Of a stretch of 64,000 bases of DNA, positions 10,031-17,987 are shown in pieces; position 1 is the first letter of the stretch, and every line of letters begins with the position of its first letter. Source of the DNA: an uncultured Vampirovibrio sp. (lineage in GTDB: Bacteria > Cyanobacteriota > Vampirovibrionia > Gastranaerophilales > Gastranaerophilaceae); the NCBI GenBank assembly GCA_910577395.1, contig CAJTLG010000004.1, positions 62,001-126,000 of the forward strand. Direction: 5' to 3'. Under the pieces are notes generated by a model, which saw nothing but the letters and a program-made list of their open reading frames with translations, was not told the origin of the DNA and searched no databases. The position numbers were made by a program, and so were the translations under genes.

Positions 10031-10261
10031 TTACAATTCTTGTAACGCTATGAAATTGACTACTGCAATTGCTATATAATAAGCCGGGGCAAGGTAAGCT
10101 TTTTTGGGTTTTTTTCTATACAGGCTTAATTTATTTAAAATCTCAAAAAGTTCGCAATTTTTAGGAGTTAATTTGTCAAGATTAATTTCTGGTATTTTTG
10201 CAAATCTTAAAAGCAGTGCTCTTGTTTCAAAATCTTCTTCTTTAATCTTAAATCTTTTCAT
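10031..10261 (-). CDS. Small hypothetical protein divergent from an Xre regulator
   Basis: 76 aa from the ATG at 10261, chosen because AAAGGA lies about 8 bases upstream; an in-frame TTG lies 18 bases earlier. It is lysine-rich with a hydrophobic C-terminal end (YYIAIAVVNFIALQEL) that could be a short membrane or amphipathic helix. It is divergently transcribed from the Xre gene at 10417, and the spacer carries an inverted-repeat operator, so it may be under that repressor's control. No family recognised. Confidence 0.5.
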   Translation of the reverse strand: MKRFKIKEEDFETRALLLRFAKIPEINLDKLTPKNCELFEILNKLSLYRKKPKKAYLAPAYYIAIAVVNFIALQEL

Positions 10262-10323
10262 ATTCTTTATTCCTTTCAAAACAGTTGTATTGTTATTTAA
10301 ACAATAAAATTTAATTGCCGATA

Positions 10324-10345
10324 TTACCCGTTCGGGTAGTTTTTA
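10324..10345 (+). terminator. Short palindrome with T tract between divergent genes
   Basis: ACCCG-TT-CGGGT is followed by AGTTTTT. On the plus strand it looks like a compact intrinsic terminator. It could equally be a regulatory palindrome, because no plus-strand gene clearly ends here. Confidence 0.4.
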
Positions 10346-10364
10346 ACCAATTATTACTAAACAA

Positions 10365-10397
10365 TTAACTAATTCTTATATAGAAACAATTAGTTAA
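10365..10397. promoter_or_regulatory. Inverted-repeat operator upstream of the Xre gene
   Basis: TTAACTAATT (10365-10374) and AATTAGTTAA (10388-10397) are a perfect 10-bp inverted repeat with a 13-bp spacer, 20 bp before the start of the Xre regulator. The half-sites are centred 23 bp apart, about two helical turns, as expected for cooperative HTH dimers. Probable autoregulatory site. Confidence 0.55.
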
Positions 10398-10416
10398 AAT
10401 ATATAGCATATAACTT

Positions 10417-10758
10417 ATGAGCAGTGTTAGAGAAATTTTTGCATACAATATACGCAGAATTAGGAACGAACGCGATTTAACGCAAGAAGAATTTGCCGAG
10501 TTACTTGATACAACATTAAAAACAATTAGTGATTTAGAAAATAGAAAATATCTGCCAAAGCCAGTAAATTTAGATAAAATGTGTGAAAAATTAAACATTG
10601 CCGTGGGTGATTTTTTTCAACTGCCCATAGAGGAAGTGGATGACGTAAAGTCTGAAAAAATTAAACAAATTAACAAAACGTTATTATCCATAAATGTAGA
10701 ACATATTGATATGATCCAGCAGATAATAGAAACTATTGTTCAAGAACTTTATAAATAA
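10417..10758 (+). CDS. Xre-family HTH regulator (probable phage repressor)
   Basis: 113 aa. Residues 5-65 form a Cro/C1-type helix-turn-helix: IRRIRNERDLTQEEFAELL, then TTLKTISDLENRKYLPKPVNLDKM. The C-terminal ~45 residues are helical and may dimerise. It lies at the end of the phage region, divergent from a small gene and next to a perfect inverted repeat, the typical arrangement of a lysogeny-type repressor. No integrase is in the window. Confidence 0.8.
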   Translation: MSSVREIFAYNIRRIRNERDLTQEEFAELLDTTLKTISDLENRKYLPKPVNLDKMCEKLNIAVGDFFQLPIEEVDDVKSEKIKQINKTLLSINVEHIDMIQQIIETIVQELYK

Positions 10759-10781
10759 AAAAACGGGTATTCAAAATACCC
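10754..10781 (-). terminator. Intrinsic terminator of the first large module gene
   Basis: On the minus strand GGGTATT-TTG-AATACCC is followed by GTTTTTTT. It lies about 30 bp beyond the stop of the 720-aa gene and overlaps the last codons of the Xre gene. Confidence 0.8.
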
Positions 10782-10808
10782 TCATGTTGTCATCCCAATT
10801 TGATAAGT

Positions 10809-12971
10809 TTAATCTGTCAATTTATCAAGAGCAGTATAATAACCCTTTAAAATACCCTCTTTTTTGTCTTTGTTTTGTTGTTCCAGTTGCTCTTTGTTCA
10901 TTTTTCTAAACGGCATTCCGCTTAGCATTCTTGAAACGCTATCAGTAAGGACAGTACATGCTGCAGTTATTATTCCTGCTCCTAAAATACTTTGAGCATA
11001 GGGGATTTTGAATGCGCCGTTTAAGATATCCATAAATGCAATTTGTGTTGTCATTCTGATTATTTTATTTACGCCTCTTAATCTTGCATCCTTTTCAGCT
11101 TTTTGTTTGTCACCTGTTTGTGCAGCTGTTGCGTTAAAATCGTCTGCCATTGAGAAGTGGAGAGAGGCAAAAGTACCCAAAAGCGAAGTTAATTTACCTA
11201 TTGCGGCATTATTTACGCTTGATTGGGTTTCTTTATTTAAAGTTGAAATCCAGTTATCATCAATGTGCTTCTGATAAAATTTAACAAAATCTTTATCAAT
11301 TTTGCCGCCGTGTTTTTGCAACTGCTCTTGAAAATCCATATATACATTTACAAGATTGCAATCGTTTTTAAGTTTAAATTTATCAGGTTTTTTGCCGAGA
11401 AATTCAACAATATTTTCAACAGTTTTTCTTAGTTTAACATTTTGGATGTTATCTATTTTTTTTGTAATTTTTTCACTTCCGCATATTCCCTCAAAAATCT
11501 TTTGAGCGGCCTTATATGGATAACTTGCAAACTCAATAACAATTTTAAACGGTATCAAAGGCACTTGCATTAACTCACGCCTTGAAACTTCAATTTTGGT
11601 AAACGGAATTTTTAAAGTTTTTTCATATTCTCCTATAAATGTTTTACCGTCTTTATATATATTGGTATTTTTCATTGCTTCGCTGATTTTATTTTGATAA
11701 TATTTTCCCATATCTGTATGCTCGGACCCGCAAAGCAACTTTAAAAAATTATCCTTTTCTTTATCTGTTACCCATGCTTCACCAATAGTGGCATTTTTAA
11801 TAGCTTTAGCGGGTTTTGAATTTTTAACAATTTCTCCGATACTTTCAAAAACTTTTGTGCTTTTTAATCCCTTTAGGGCAAAACCAGTTACAACACTTGC
11901 AAGACAAGCTAAACCAATGTTTTTTAATGATAAAATATGTTTTTTATCATCTTCCTGTTTTGGCAGGCTTGCGGTTTTAATTTCTTCATATTTAACAGGT
12001 TTTTTATTTTGAATAGAATTTATAAATTCATTGATTGACGGTATTTTTACAGGTTTTTGAGTTTTTTCAAGTAAGCTGTAATCTTTTTTTAGCGGTTTAT
12101 TTTTTGCAAGTCTTGAAGTTATTCTAAAAATCGTACTTAAAACCGTATTAAAAACAGGGGCAGCCAAGGTGTGATTATTTGTAAATTCCGAAAATGCGCC
12201 AAGTGTAAAATATTGTGCAAGTGCCTCCTGGCCGCTTTCAATTAATTCTTGCTCTCTTTTATCTTTGGCAGATTTTTTGGCTTCTTCGTCCGTTTTCCCG
12301 TTTAAAATGGCTTTATTGTAAAAATCGTTTCCAAGGATAAAGGCAGCCGTTGCACCTGAAACAATTTTAACTACAGTGCGCTCATGAGGTGTATTATAGT
12401 GAGCCTTGCTTTTTGATAAGTTTTCATCAAACGATTCGTAAAATTTATTTGCTATTTCACCACAATGTTTGGCAAATTCGGAATTTTTACAGCCTGTGGG
12501 CTTACAGAGAAAGTCTTGCACATCTTCGGGTTTAATTTTTTCTTTTTTAATTGCGTTATTAAAAAGATTGTTGCTAGTTTGGAGCAAGCCCCGCACAGCT
12601 CTTTCGTACCGTTCATTTTCACCAGCCTTTTTAAAATTTGTAAGCAGTTTACTATTTTGTAAGCTTTCAATATTAAATTTATTTGCAAAAGCATTTAATA
12701 ATTCAAGAGGCATTCTTGTAAATGGATATTTTAAGGTATCTACAAAAGAATTAGCCTTCTTGTAAAAGACATTGCCCCCTTGTTCTTGGATAAAACCGGG
12801 GGCAACTTTATCTTTGAGTTTAGAATAAATACCGTCAAGATGACAGTTTGAAAAATTCTCTATGGCTGCAAGGTTGGGAATTTTACCTGTCTTTAAGCCT
12901 GTAAAATTTAAGCTTTTAGACATAGCAGTATAATTGCTATTGAAATCCTTCACTATTCTTGACCTTAACAA
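10809..12971 (-). CDS. Large module protein, copy A (720 aa, uncharacterised family)
   Basis: One of three paralogues in this window (others at 29094 and 40681). The N-terminus has SLNFTG, a version of the NxxFxG motif. Shared blocks are IYSKLKDKV, YKKANSFVDTLKYPFTRMP, KFNIESLQNSKLLTNF, a hydrophobic VSGATAAFILGNDFYNKA segment with NGKTDEEAKK, a second hydrophobic LKNIGLACLASVVTGFALKG segment, and a strongly conserved C-terminus (DARLRGVNKIIRM..., TAACTVLTDSVSRMLSGMPF-KKMNKEQLEQ-like, ending GYYTALDKLTD). Several segments could enter or cross a membrane. The TTG start is supported by AAAAGG nine bases upstream. The small NxxFxG gene lies immediately upstream. I recognise no known function. 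Confidence 0.7.
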   Translation of the reverse strand: MLRSRIVKDFNSNYTAMSKSLNFTGLKTGKIPNLAAIENFSNCHLDGIYSKLKDKVAPGFIQEQGGNVFYKKANSFVDTLKYPFTRMPLELLNAFANKFNIESLQNSKLLTNFKKAGENERYERAVRGLLQTSNNLFNNAIKKEKIKPEDVQDFLCKPTGCKNSEFAKHCGEIANKFYESFDENLSKSKAHYNTPHERTVVKIVSGATAAFILGNDFYNKAILNGKTDEEAKKSAKDKREQELIESGQEALAQYFTLGAFSEFTNNHTLAAPVFNTVLSTIFRITSRLAKNKPLKKDYSLLEKTQKPVKIPSINEFINSIQNKKPVKYEEIKTASLPKQEDDKKHILSLKNIGLACLASVVTGFALKGLKSTKVFESIGEIVKNSKPAKAIKNATIGEAWVTDKEKDNFLKLLCGSEHTDMGKYYQNKISEAMKNTNIYKDGKTFIGEYEKTLKIPFTKIEVSRRELMQVPLIPFKIVIEFASYPYKAAQKIFEGICGSEKITKKIDNIQNVKLRKTVENIVEFLGKKPDKFKLKNDCNLVNVYMDFQEQLQKHGGKIDKDFVKFYQKHIDDNWISTLNKETQSSVNNAAIGKLTSLLGTFASLHFSMADDFNATAAQTGDKQKAEKDARLRGVNKIIRMTTQIAFMDILNGAFKIPYAQSILGAGIITAACTVLTDSVSRMLSGMPFRKMNKEQLEQQNKDKKEGILKGYYTALDKLTD

Positions 12972-12972
12972 A

Positions 12973-13012
12973 AAATTTACCTTTTATTACTTATAAATTT
13001 ACCTTTTATTAC
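12973..13012 (-). repeat. Tandem 18-bp repeat carrying a duplicated ribosome-binding site
   Basis: Two perfect copies of AAATTTACCTTTTATTAC at 12973-12990 and 12995-13012 (22-bp period). On the minus strand each contains AAAAGG. The proximal copy provides the ribosome site for the 720-aa gene; the distal one has no start codon of its own. Confidence 0.7.
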
Positions 13013-13101
13013 ATCCTATTAAAAGTAAAACAAGTAAACAAAAATTATTGCCAATTTTATTCAAATAACAATTAAGATATTAAAGAAAATTAATAATTAT
13101 T

Positions 13102-13674
13102 TTAATTTTTCATCCAATCATGAGCTTTATCCCAATTATCAGGCTCATATTCCTCCTCAGAAGATACTAAGTCAGAAGCAGAAGGGTCATAACCATTTTC
13201 GGCATCCCTAAAACTTTCGTATAGATTATGCGCATTGCCAAAATTTTCTACAAGGGTAAGATAATTTGGTTCCGATTTAATAATGTTTGTTTGCTCTTCA
13301 AATTCAGGTTCCCATTCATAGGCACGATAGGTATTATCTAATGTTGCAGTCAAGTTCTTTCTATCAGCTCCACAGCTAAAAAGCCGATAATAACGCAATA
13401 TCATATCTTCAAAAAGTTTTTTATTTTCGTGTTTGCTAATAGCATCTCTTTCAGCAACAGCATATACCAGACCTTTTTTACGTTTAATTGTAACAAAGTC
13501 TGATTTATCAAAATAATCAAACGCCACTTTTGCAGGACCGCCATATTTATTAGGGTTTAATATATTTTCTTTAACATGTTGTGCGACTTCCCTATTTTCA
13601 AATTTTCCAAAGTTTACGTTTTGGGGTCTCAAATTTTGACGGTTATATGCCGCGCTTACAGATGTAATTCTCAT
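13102..13674 (-). CDS. Small NxxFxG module protein, copy A (190 aa)
   Basis: Begins MRITSVSAAYNRQNLRPQ and then NVNFGKF, the N-terminal signature shared with the small genes at 31195, 39586 and 40100. The following region (ENREVAQHVKENIL..., AFDYFDKSDFVTIK, VYAVAERD) aligns by eye with NAREVVKKAL..., SWFKRIEECDFFEAY of the 39.6-kb copies, so they are homologues. The C-terminal third is acidic. There is no classical signal peptide and no catalytic motif. GAGGAA sits seven bases before the ATG. It is followed on the same strand by the large module gene. Function unknown. Confidence 0.65.
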   Translation of the reverse strand: MRITSVSAAYNRQNLRPQNVNFGKFENREVAQHVKENILNPNKYGGPAKVAFDYFDKSDFVTIKRKKGLVYAVAERDAISKHENKKLFEDMILRYYRLFSCGADRKNLTATLDNTYRAYEWEPEFEEQTNIIKSEPNYLTLVENFGNAHNLYESFRDAENGYDPSASDLVSSEEEYEPDNWDKAHDWMKN

Positions 13675-13720
13675 TAATATTCCTCATATTTATTATTTTT
13701 TTATTATAGGTCAAAAAAGG

Positions 13721-13763
13721 ATGGGATGATATAAAACACAAAATAAAAATAATTTGCTAGTTA
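13721..13763 (-). promoter_or_regulatory. Conserved upstream block of module copy A
   Basis: On the minus strand GCAAATTATTTTT, then TG-TTTTATAT, then a CCCA-rich tail, 47-90 bp before the small gene. Nearly the same block lies at 31583-31625 upstream of the second small gene. This suggests a shared promoter: a GCAA-like -35, a 17-bp spacer and a TTTTAT -10. Confidence 0.5.
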
Positions 13764-13778
13764 AAATTTATATTTATT

Positions 13779-13811
13779 TTAAAAAATGCAGCATATACTC
13801 TATGCTGCATT
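13779..13811 (-). terminator. Minus-strand terminator between a consensus promoter and the small module gene
   Basis: AATGCAGCAT/ATGCTGCATT is a perfect 10-bp stem with a 7-base loop, followed on the minus strand by a T run. Confidence 0.75.
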
Positions 13812-13839
13812 AAAGGTCAAAAAGGGTGAAACTTGTTTT

Positions 13840-13905
13840 AAGAAAACGGGCGGTTTAACCACCCGCGCTGAATTATATTTAGTTTGAAACTTTTATACTT
13901 TTTAT
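13840..13905 (-). ncRNA. Candidate small RNA (~65 nt) with consensus promoter and terminator
   Basis: Expected to start about seven bases after the TATAAT at 13912-13917. It would end at the hairpin CGGGTGG-TTAAA-CCGCCCG (13847-13865) followed by TTTTCTT. Read-through would extend to the second terminator at 13785, giving about 125 nt. No ATG or plausible peptide lies in it. It could be a trans-acting RNA, or an attenuated leader of the module behind it. Confidence 0.5.
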
Positions 13906-13911
13906 AAGTCA

Positions 13912-13940
13912 ATTATAGTGGGCTCAATTTTTAATGTCAA
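13912..13940 (-). promoter_or_regulatory. Perfect sigma-70-type promoter, minus strand
   Basis: On the minus strand TTGACA, a 17-bp spacer, and TATAAT: both boxes match consensus exactly with optimal spacing. It fires away from the Xre gene at 14033 toward two terminators and the small module gene. Confidence 0.75.
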
Positions 13941-13977
13941 TAACTAATAAATCAAGTGTCATAAACCAATAAATCAT
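13935..13977. promoter_or_regulatory. Direct-repeat operator overlapping the -35 box
   Basis: TGTCAATAACTAATAAATCA (from 13935) and TGTCATAAACCAATAAATCA (from 13957) are imperfect 21-bp direct repeats 22 bp apart, two helical turns. The first contains the -35 box of the minus-strand promoter. Probable binding sites for the adjacent Xre protein, which would then control this promoter and possibly its own. Confidence 0.5.
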
Positions 13978-14032
13978 TTTTTTTACATGAAATAAACATT
14001 AGCATTGATATAGAAATTGAAAGATTACTTAA

Positions 14033-14365
14033 ATGACAATAGAAGGAAATTTAAAGAAATTATTAGGTTTGCGCATAGCTAAATTAAGAAAAGCTAAAAA
14101 ACTTACGCAAGAACAATTAGCGGAAAAAATTAACACTTCACCAAGGGCGCTATCTTGTATAGAAAATGGGGTTAATTATCCTACACCCAATACTCTTGAA
14201 AAGCTTGCCAACGCACTTGGACTTAAACCGAAAGACCTGTATGATTTTGATGATGAAGTCAATGAAAAAGAATTGTATCAATCAATTATTGGTAGAATAA
14301 AATTAATAAAAAAGAACGCTGATAAATTAAAAATAGTTGATGAAATTTTAAAAAAAATTCTTTAG
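14033..14365 (+). CDS. Xre-family HTH regulator
   Basis: 110 aa with a Cro/C1-type helix-turn-helix at residues 10-70 (RIAKLRKAKKLTQEQLAEKI, then TSPRALSCIENGVNYPTPNTLEKL) and a short helical tail. It is divergent from a consensus promoter and the NxxFxG module copy A, with 22-bp-spaced direct repeats between them. It is similar in size and layout to the Xre gene at 10417 but not a recent copy. Probably a local repressor. Confidence 0.8.
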   Translation: MTIEGNLKKLLGLRIAKLRKAKKLTQEQLAEKINTSPRALSCIENGVNYPTPNTLEKLANALGLKPKDLYDFDDEVNEKELYQSIIGRIKLIKKNADKLKIVDEILKKIL

Positions 14366-14410
14366 TTTTTATCAAGATATATTTACACAAATTTTATATA
14401 TTTTAAGTAT

Positions 14411-14532
14411 TTAGCGCTTGTTTTATTTTATCAAATTTTATAGATAAAATAAAACAATTTTCTGCACAATATATTTTAGGGGTTCGGATGGCGTAACCTA
14501 CGCTCCAGTTTTCTCTCTCTATCCGAACCCCT
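14411..14532. repeat. Structured intergenic repeat, left copy
   Basis: Contains two perfect inverted repeats: a 15-bp one of TTGTTTTATTTTATC (14418-14432 and 14443-14457), and AGGGGTTCGGAT with ATCCGAACCCCT (14478-14489 and 14521-14532). It lies between the convergent Xre and HlyD genes. A related copy is at 28905-28990. No T run follows the GC-rich hairpin on either strand, so it is not an ordinary terminator. Confidence 0.6.
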
Positions 14533-14547
14533 GAATTTAACATAGCC

Positions 14548-15855
14548 CTATCTTATATTTGTTCCTTCATCCATATATTTGATTAAGGGATAAATGAAGA
14601 ACTCTATTATTCGACGCTTTCCGATTTCAATTTCGGCATTCAGGGTCATTCCGGTTGAGATTTTTTGTTCTTTGCCATCGATGGTTAATGTGTTTTTGTT
14701 GGGGGTTATGTAAATTTCATAAACAGGTCCTAAATCCTTATTTTCTATACTATTTTTAGATATTGATTTAACCTTACCATACAGAAGTCCATATTTTTGA
14801 AAATCATAGGTGTCGATTTTGATTGAAACTGGCATGTTTAGTTTAATAAAACCGATATCTTTGTTTAAAACTGTCGCCTTAATTAAAACTGGTGTATTAG
14901 CAGGGGTTAAAGCAATTAACTCCTGCGCAGGTGTTACAACACCTCCGATCGTATGAATCATGAGCTTATCAATATATCCGTCTACGGGCGCTGTTATTTT
15001 GTGATTAATATTGCTGAATTCGATCTGTTCTTTGCTTGCCTCAAGTTCTTTTATTTTTTTATTAATTTCTGTTAGATTTTCAAGTTTTTGCACCCTAAAT
15101 TCCGCCCTTAATTGTGCAATTTCATTTTGCACTTGTCTTTTTTGAGCTTGAAGTCTTTTGATTTCCGTTTCAGCTCTACTGACAGATTCCCTTAAGGCTA
15201 TTGTTTTATCTTGTACATCTTTTAAATCATTATATGCAACTATATCTTTAACGTTGGTTAACCTTTTTTCTCTATCTATGCTACTTTGAAGTTGGTTTTC
15301 ATAATCTTTCTTTTGGGATAAGATAGAATCGATTTGTTTTGATATCTGATTTATTTCTTGATTTTTAGCATTAATAAGACTATTTAGAGCCCTTAAACTT
15401 TCATAATATATTTTTTTTTGAATTTCATTTTCTGATTCGAGATTTGTTCCGATACCCTGAGCAGTAAGTCTTCTTGCTTCTTCTTTGCTTGTTTTAATAT
15501 TCTCTTTTACTGTTTTTAATTGTGCATCTGTTGTCATTGTATCAATTAAAACAAGTAGTTGGTCTTTTTTAACAAAATCTCCTTCCTTTACTAAAATTTC
15601 CTTAACAACACCAGTTTCTAGGGGCTGAACTATTTTTGCTTCACCATCTGGAATTACAATACCGCGTGCAGTAACTACAATATCAATCCTTCCAATAATA
15701 AGCCAAAGAATGGTAATTGCAATTAAAAATACAATAGTCCAAAAAGTAAAACGTCCCAATGGACTTACAGGAGTTTCTTCAATTTCGCTTAAAAGTGGTT
15801 TAAATTCATACGAATCGTTTATTTTCTTTAAACCTTGCCTTAATTTATTAAGCAT
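14548..15855 (-). CDS. HlyD-family membrane fusion protein of the type I secretion system
   Basis: 435 aa periplasmic adaptor linking the ABC exporter to TolC. A single membrane helix at about residues 34-52 (FWTIVFLIAITILWLII) is followed by a lipoyl/barrel half (GIVIPDGEAKIVQPLETGVVKEI...), a long coiled coil (about 110-285), the second lipoyl half (ITAPVDGYIDKL) and a beta-barrel region ending GMTLNAEIEIGKR, the typical HlyD C-terminus. It overlaps the ABC gene by 8 bp and is the last gene of the secretion series. It should assemble with the exporter at 15848 and the TolC at 24537. Confidence 0.9.
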   Translation of the reverse strand: MLNKLRQGLKKINDSYEFKPLLSEIEETPVSPLGRFTFWTIVFLIAITILWLIIGRIDIVVTARGIVIPDGEAKIVQPLETGVVKEILVKEGDFVKKDQLLVLIDTMTTDAQLKTVKENIKTSKEEARRLTAQGIGTNLESENEIQKKIYYESLRALNSLINAKNQEINQISKQIDSILSQKKDYENQLQSSIDREKRLTNVKDIVAYNDLKDVQDKTIALRESVSRAETEIKRLQAQKRQVQNEIAQLRAEFRVQKLENLTEINKKIKELEASKEQIEFSNINHKITAPVDGYIDKLMIHTIGGVVTPAQELIALTPANTPVLIKATVLNKDIGFIKLNMPVSIKIDTYDFQKYGLLYGKVKSISKNSIENKDLGPVYEIYITPNKNTLTIDGKEQKISTGMTLNAEIEIGKRRIIEFFIYPLIKYMDEGTNIR

Positions 15856-17965
15856 TTACAGTCTCCTGTTGTTGATATAAGAAATTGTAGTATCCTTTTT
15901 TGTTTGCAATTAATTCATTGTGATTTCCAGCTTCTATTATTTGCCCCTTGTTCATAACAAGAATAATGTCACAGTTTCTAACAGCTGTTAATCTGTGTGC
16001 AATAATGAATGTAGTTCTGCCTTTTGTAATTTGGTTCATATTGTTTAAAATTATTCTTTCGGACTCTAAATCCAAGGCTGATGTTGCTTCATCCATAATA
16101 AATATTTTAGGGTTGGTTATTAACACTCTTGCTATTGCTATTCTTTGTTTTTGCCCACCAGATAAGCTTGAGCCTCTCTCACCCACAATTGTTTCATACC
16201 CTTCAGGAAATTCTGATATAAATTCATGTGCTCCTGCAATGTTTGCTGCCTGAATAATCTCTTCGATAGAAGCATCTGGTTTTGCAAGAGATATGTTTTC
16301 CCTAATTGAGCCTGCAAATAAATAGTTTTCTTGCAGTACAATTCCTATGTTGTATCTAAGCCAAGTTGGATTCATTTGGCGAATATCAATTCTGTCTATA
16401 AATATTGTCCCTTCGTTTGGAAGGTAAAGTCTCTGAATAAGTTTAGCAATTGTACTTTTGCCGCTTCCACTCCTTCCAACAATTCCGATACTCATTCCAG
16501 GTTTTGCAGTAAAACTAAAATTATTTACAGCATATGGCATATTTGGTGCATATTTAAAGCAAATTTTATCAAATTTAACCAAACCTTCAATTTTTGGAAG
16601 GGTTATGCTTTTGCTCGATTGTACTTCGGCTGGGCTGTTTAAAATATCCCCAAGTCTGTCAATCCCAAGCAGGCATTGCTGGAATTCGTTCCAAAGATTT
16701 ACGAGTCTTAAAACGGGTGCGCTAAACTGATTTGAAAACATTTGAAATGCTATTAATTGTCCTATTGTGAGCTCATTTTTAATAACAAGTTTTACTCCAA
16801 GATATAGAATGCAAATAGTCATCCCTTTTTGCAGCATATTTGACAAGGCATTTGCAATATTTCCCATATTCGAAAGCTTTAATGAAGATTTTATATAACA
16901 ACCTAGATAGTCTTCCCATTTTTTTTGCATACTTCCTTCAACTGCTAAAGATTTAACGGTTTGAATTCCTGTAACTGATTCTACAAGATAAGAATTTGAC
17001 TGTGCGCCCATTTGAAATTTTTTTTCTAATCTTTCCCTTAATTCGGGGGTTATTATTAAATAAAGAATTGCAATCAAAGTAACAAAACCAAGAACAACAA
17101 GGGTTAAAATTCTGCTGTAGATAAACATCATAATGATAAAAACAAAAGAGAAAAAAACATCTAAAATGACAGAAATCGACTTATTTGTAATAAATTCCCT
17201 TATTTGATCAAGTTCTCTTACTCTTGTTATGATGTTTCCAACTTTTCTATTTTCAAAATATGTAAAAGGAAGAGAAAATAGGTGTTTGAAAAGTTTTGCA
17301 CCTAATTTTGCATCAATTTTTGATGCCGTGTGTAAAAAGATATATTTTCTTGAAAAATTGAGTAAAAGTTCAAAAATCATTACAACGACAAAGGCAAAAG
17401 CCAAAACATTTAAGGTAATAAGGCTTCTATGAACTATAACTTTATCTAAAATAACCTGTGTAAACAGCGGGGTAATAAGTCCAAATAATTGAACAATAAA
17501 TGAGCCAATCATTACCTCTGTAATGACTTGTTTATAAGTTAAAATTTCGTTAAAAAACCATTTGAATCCGAATTTAATCTTTTTATTTATTAGTTTATGA
17601 GAAAGAATTATAAAATTATTGTCTGAGATTTCATAAAGCTGATTATAAGTTATATCTTTTGTTTGATTATCTTCTATTGAATAAATAAGACAGCGTTTTT
17701 CTTCTTTATTTATCTTTAATAAAACAGAATAAGAACCATCTTTTTTAAGAATAATAGCAGGTATAGGATAATTAGAAGAAGCAATTTTATCAGGCAAAAT
17801 ATTCTTTACTTTTGATTTAAAATCAAATTGTTTTATTATTAAAAGTAATTCCTCAAGTTGAATCTCTTCTGCACCAAGAGAGTATTCTCTGAGCACTGTT
17901 CTTAAATCTATATTTATTCCGTTAATTTTGGCTATTACATCAAGCGCAATTAATCCGGTTTGCAT
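15848..17965 (-). CDS. Type I secretion ABC exporter (HlyB-like, with inactive C39-like domain)
   Basis: 705 aa from the ATG at 17965, preceded by GAGGA; a TTG seven codons upstream is also open. The N-terminal ~125 residues are a C39-peptidase-like domain (QTGLIALDVIAKINGINIDL) lacking the catalytic Cys, as in HlyB-type exporters, so it probably binds the substrate rather than cutting it. The transmembrane domain covers about 145-430. The nucleotide-binding domain has Walker A GRSGSGKS (~497-504), signature LSGGQ (~601-605), Walker B IFIMDE (~621-626) and an H-loop (FIIAHR). It directly follows the 1734-aa RTX gene, its likely substrate, and overlaps hlyD. Confidence 0.92.
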   Translation of the reverse strand: MQTGLIALDVIAKINGINIDLRTVLREYSLGAEEIQLEELLLIIKQFDFKSKVKNILPDKIASSNYPIPAIILKKDGSYSVLLKINKEEKRCLIYSIEDNQTKDITYNQLYEISDNNFIILSHKLINKKIKFGFKWFFNEILTYKQVITEVMIGSFIVQLFGLITPLFTQVILDKVIVHRSLITLNVLAFAFVVVMIFELLLNFSRKYIFLHTASKIDAKLGAKLFKHLFSLPFTYFENRKVGNIITRVRELDQIREFITNKSISVILDVFFSFVFIIMMFIYSRILTLVVLGFVTLIAILYLIITPELRERLEKKFQMGAQSNSYLVESVTGIQTVKSLAVEGSMQKKWEDYLGCYIKSSLKLSNMGNIANALSNMLQKGMTICILYLGVKLVIKNELTIGQLIAFQMFSNQFSAPVLRLVNLWNEFQQCLLGIDRLGDILNSPAEVQSSKSITLPKIEGLVKFDKICFKYAPNMPYAVNNFSFTAKPGMSIGIVGRSGSGKSTIAKLIQRLYLPNEGTIFIDRIDIRQMNPTWLRYNIGIVLQENYLFAGSIRENISLAKPDASIEEIIQAANIAGAHEFISEFPEGYETIVGERGSSLSGGQKQRIAIARVLITNPKIFIMDEATSALDLESERIILNNMNQITKGRTTFIIAHRLTAVRNCDIILVMNKGQIIEAGNHNELIANKKGYYNFLYQQQETVNA

Positions 17966-17987
17966 AATTTGAATTTTCCTCAACAAA

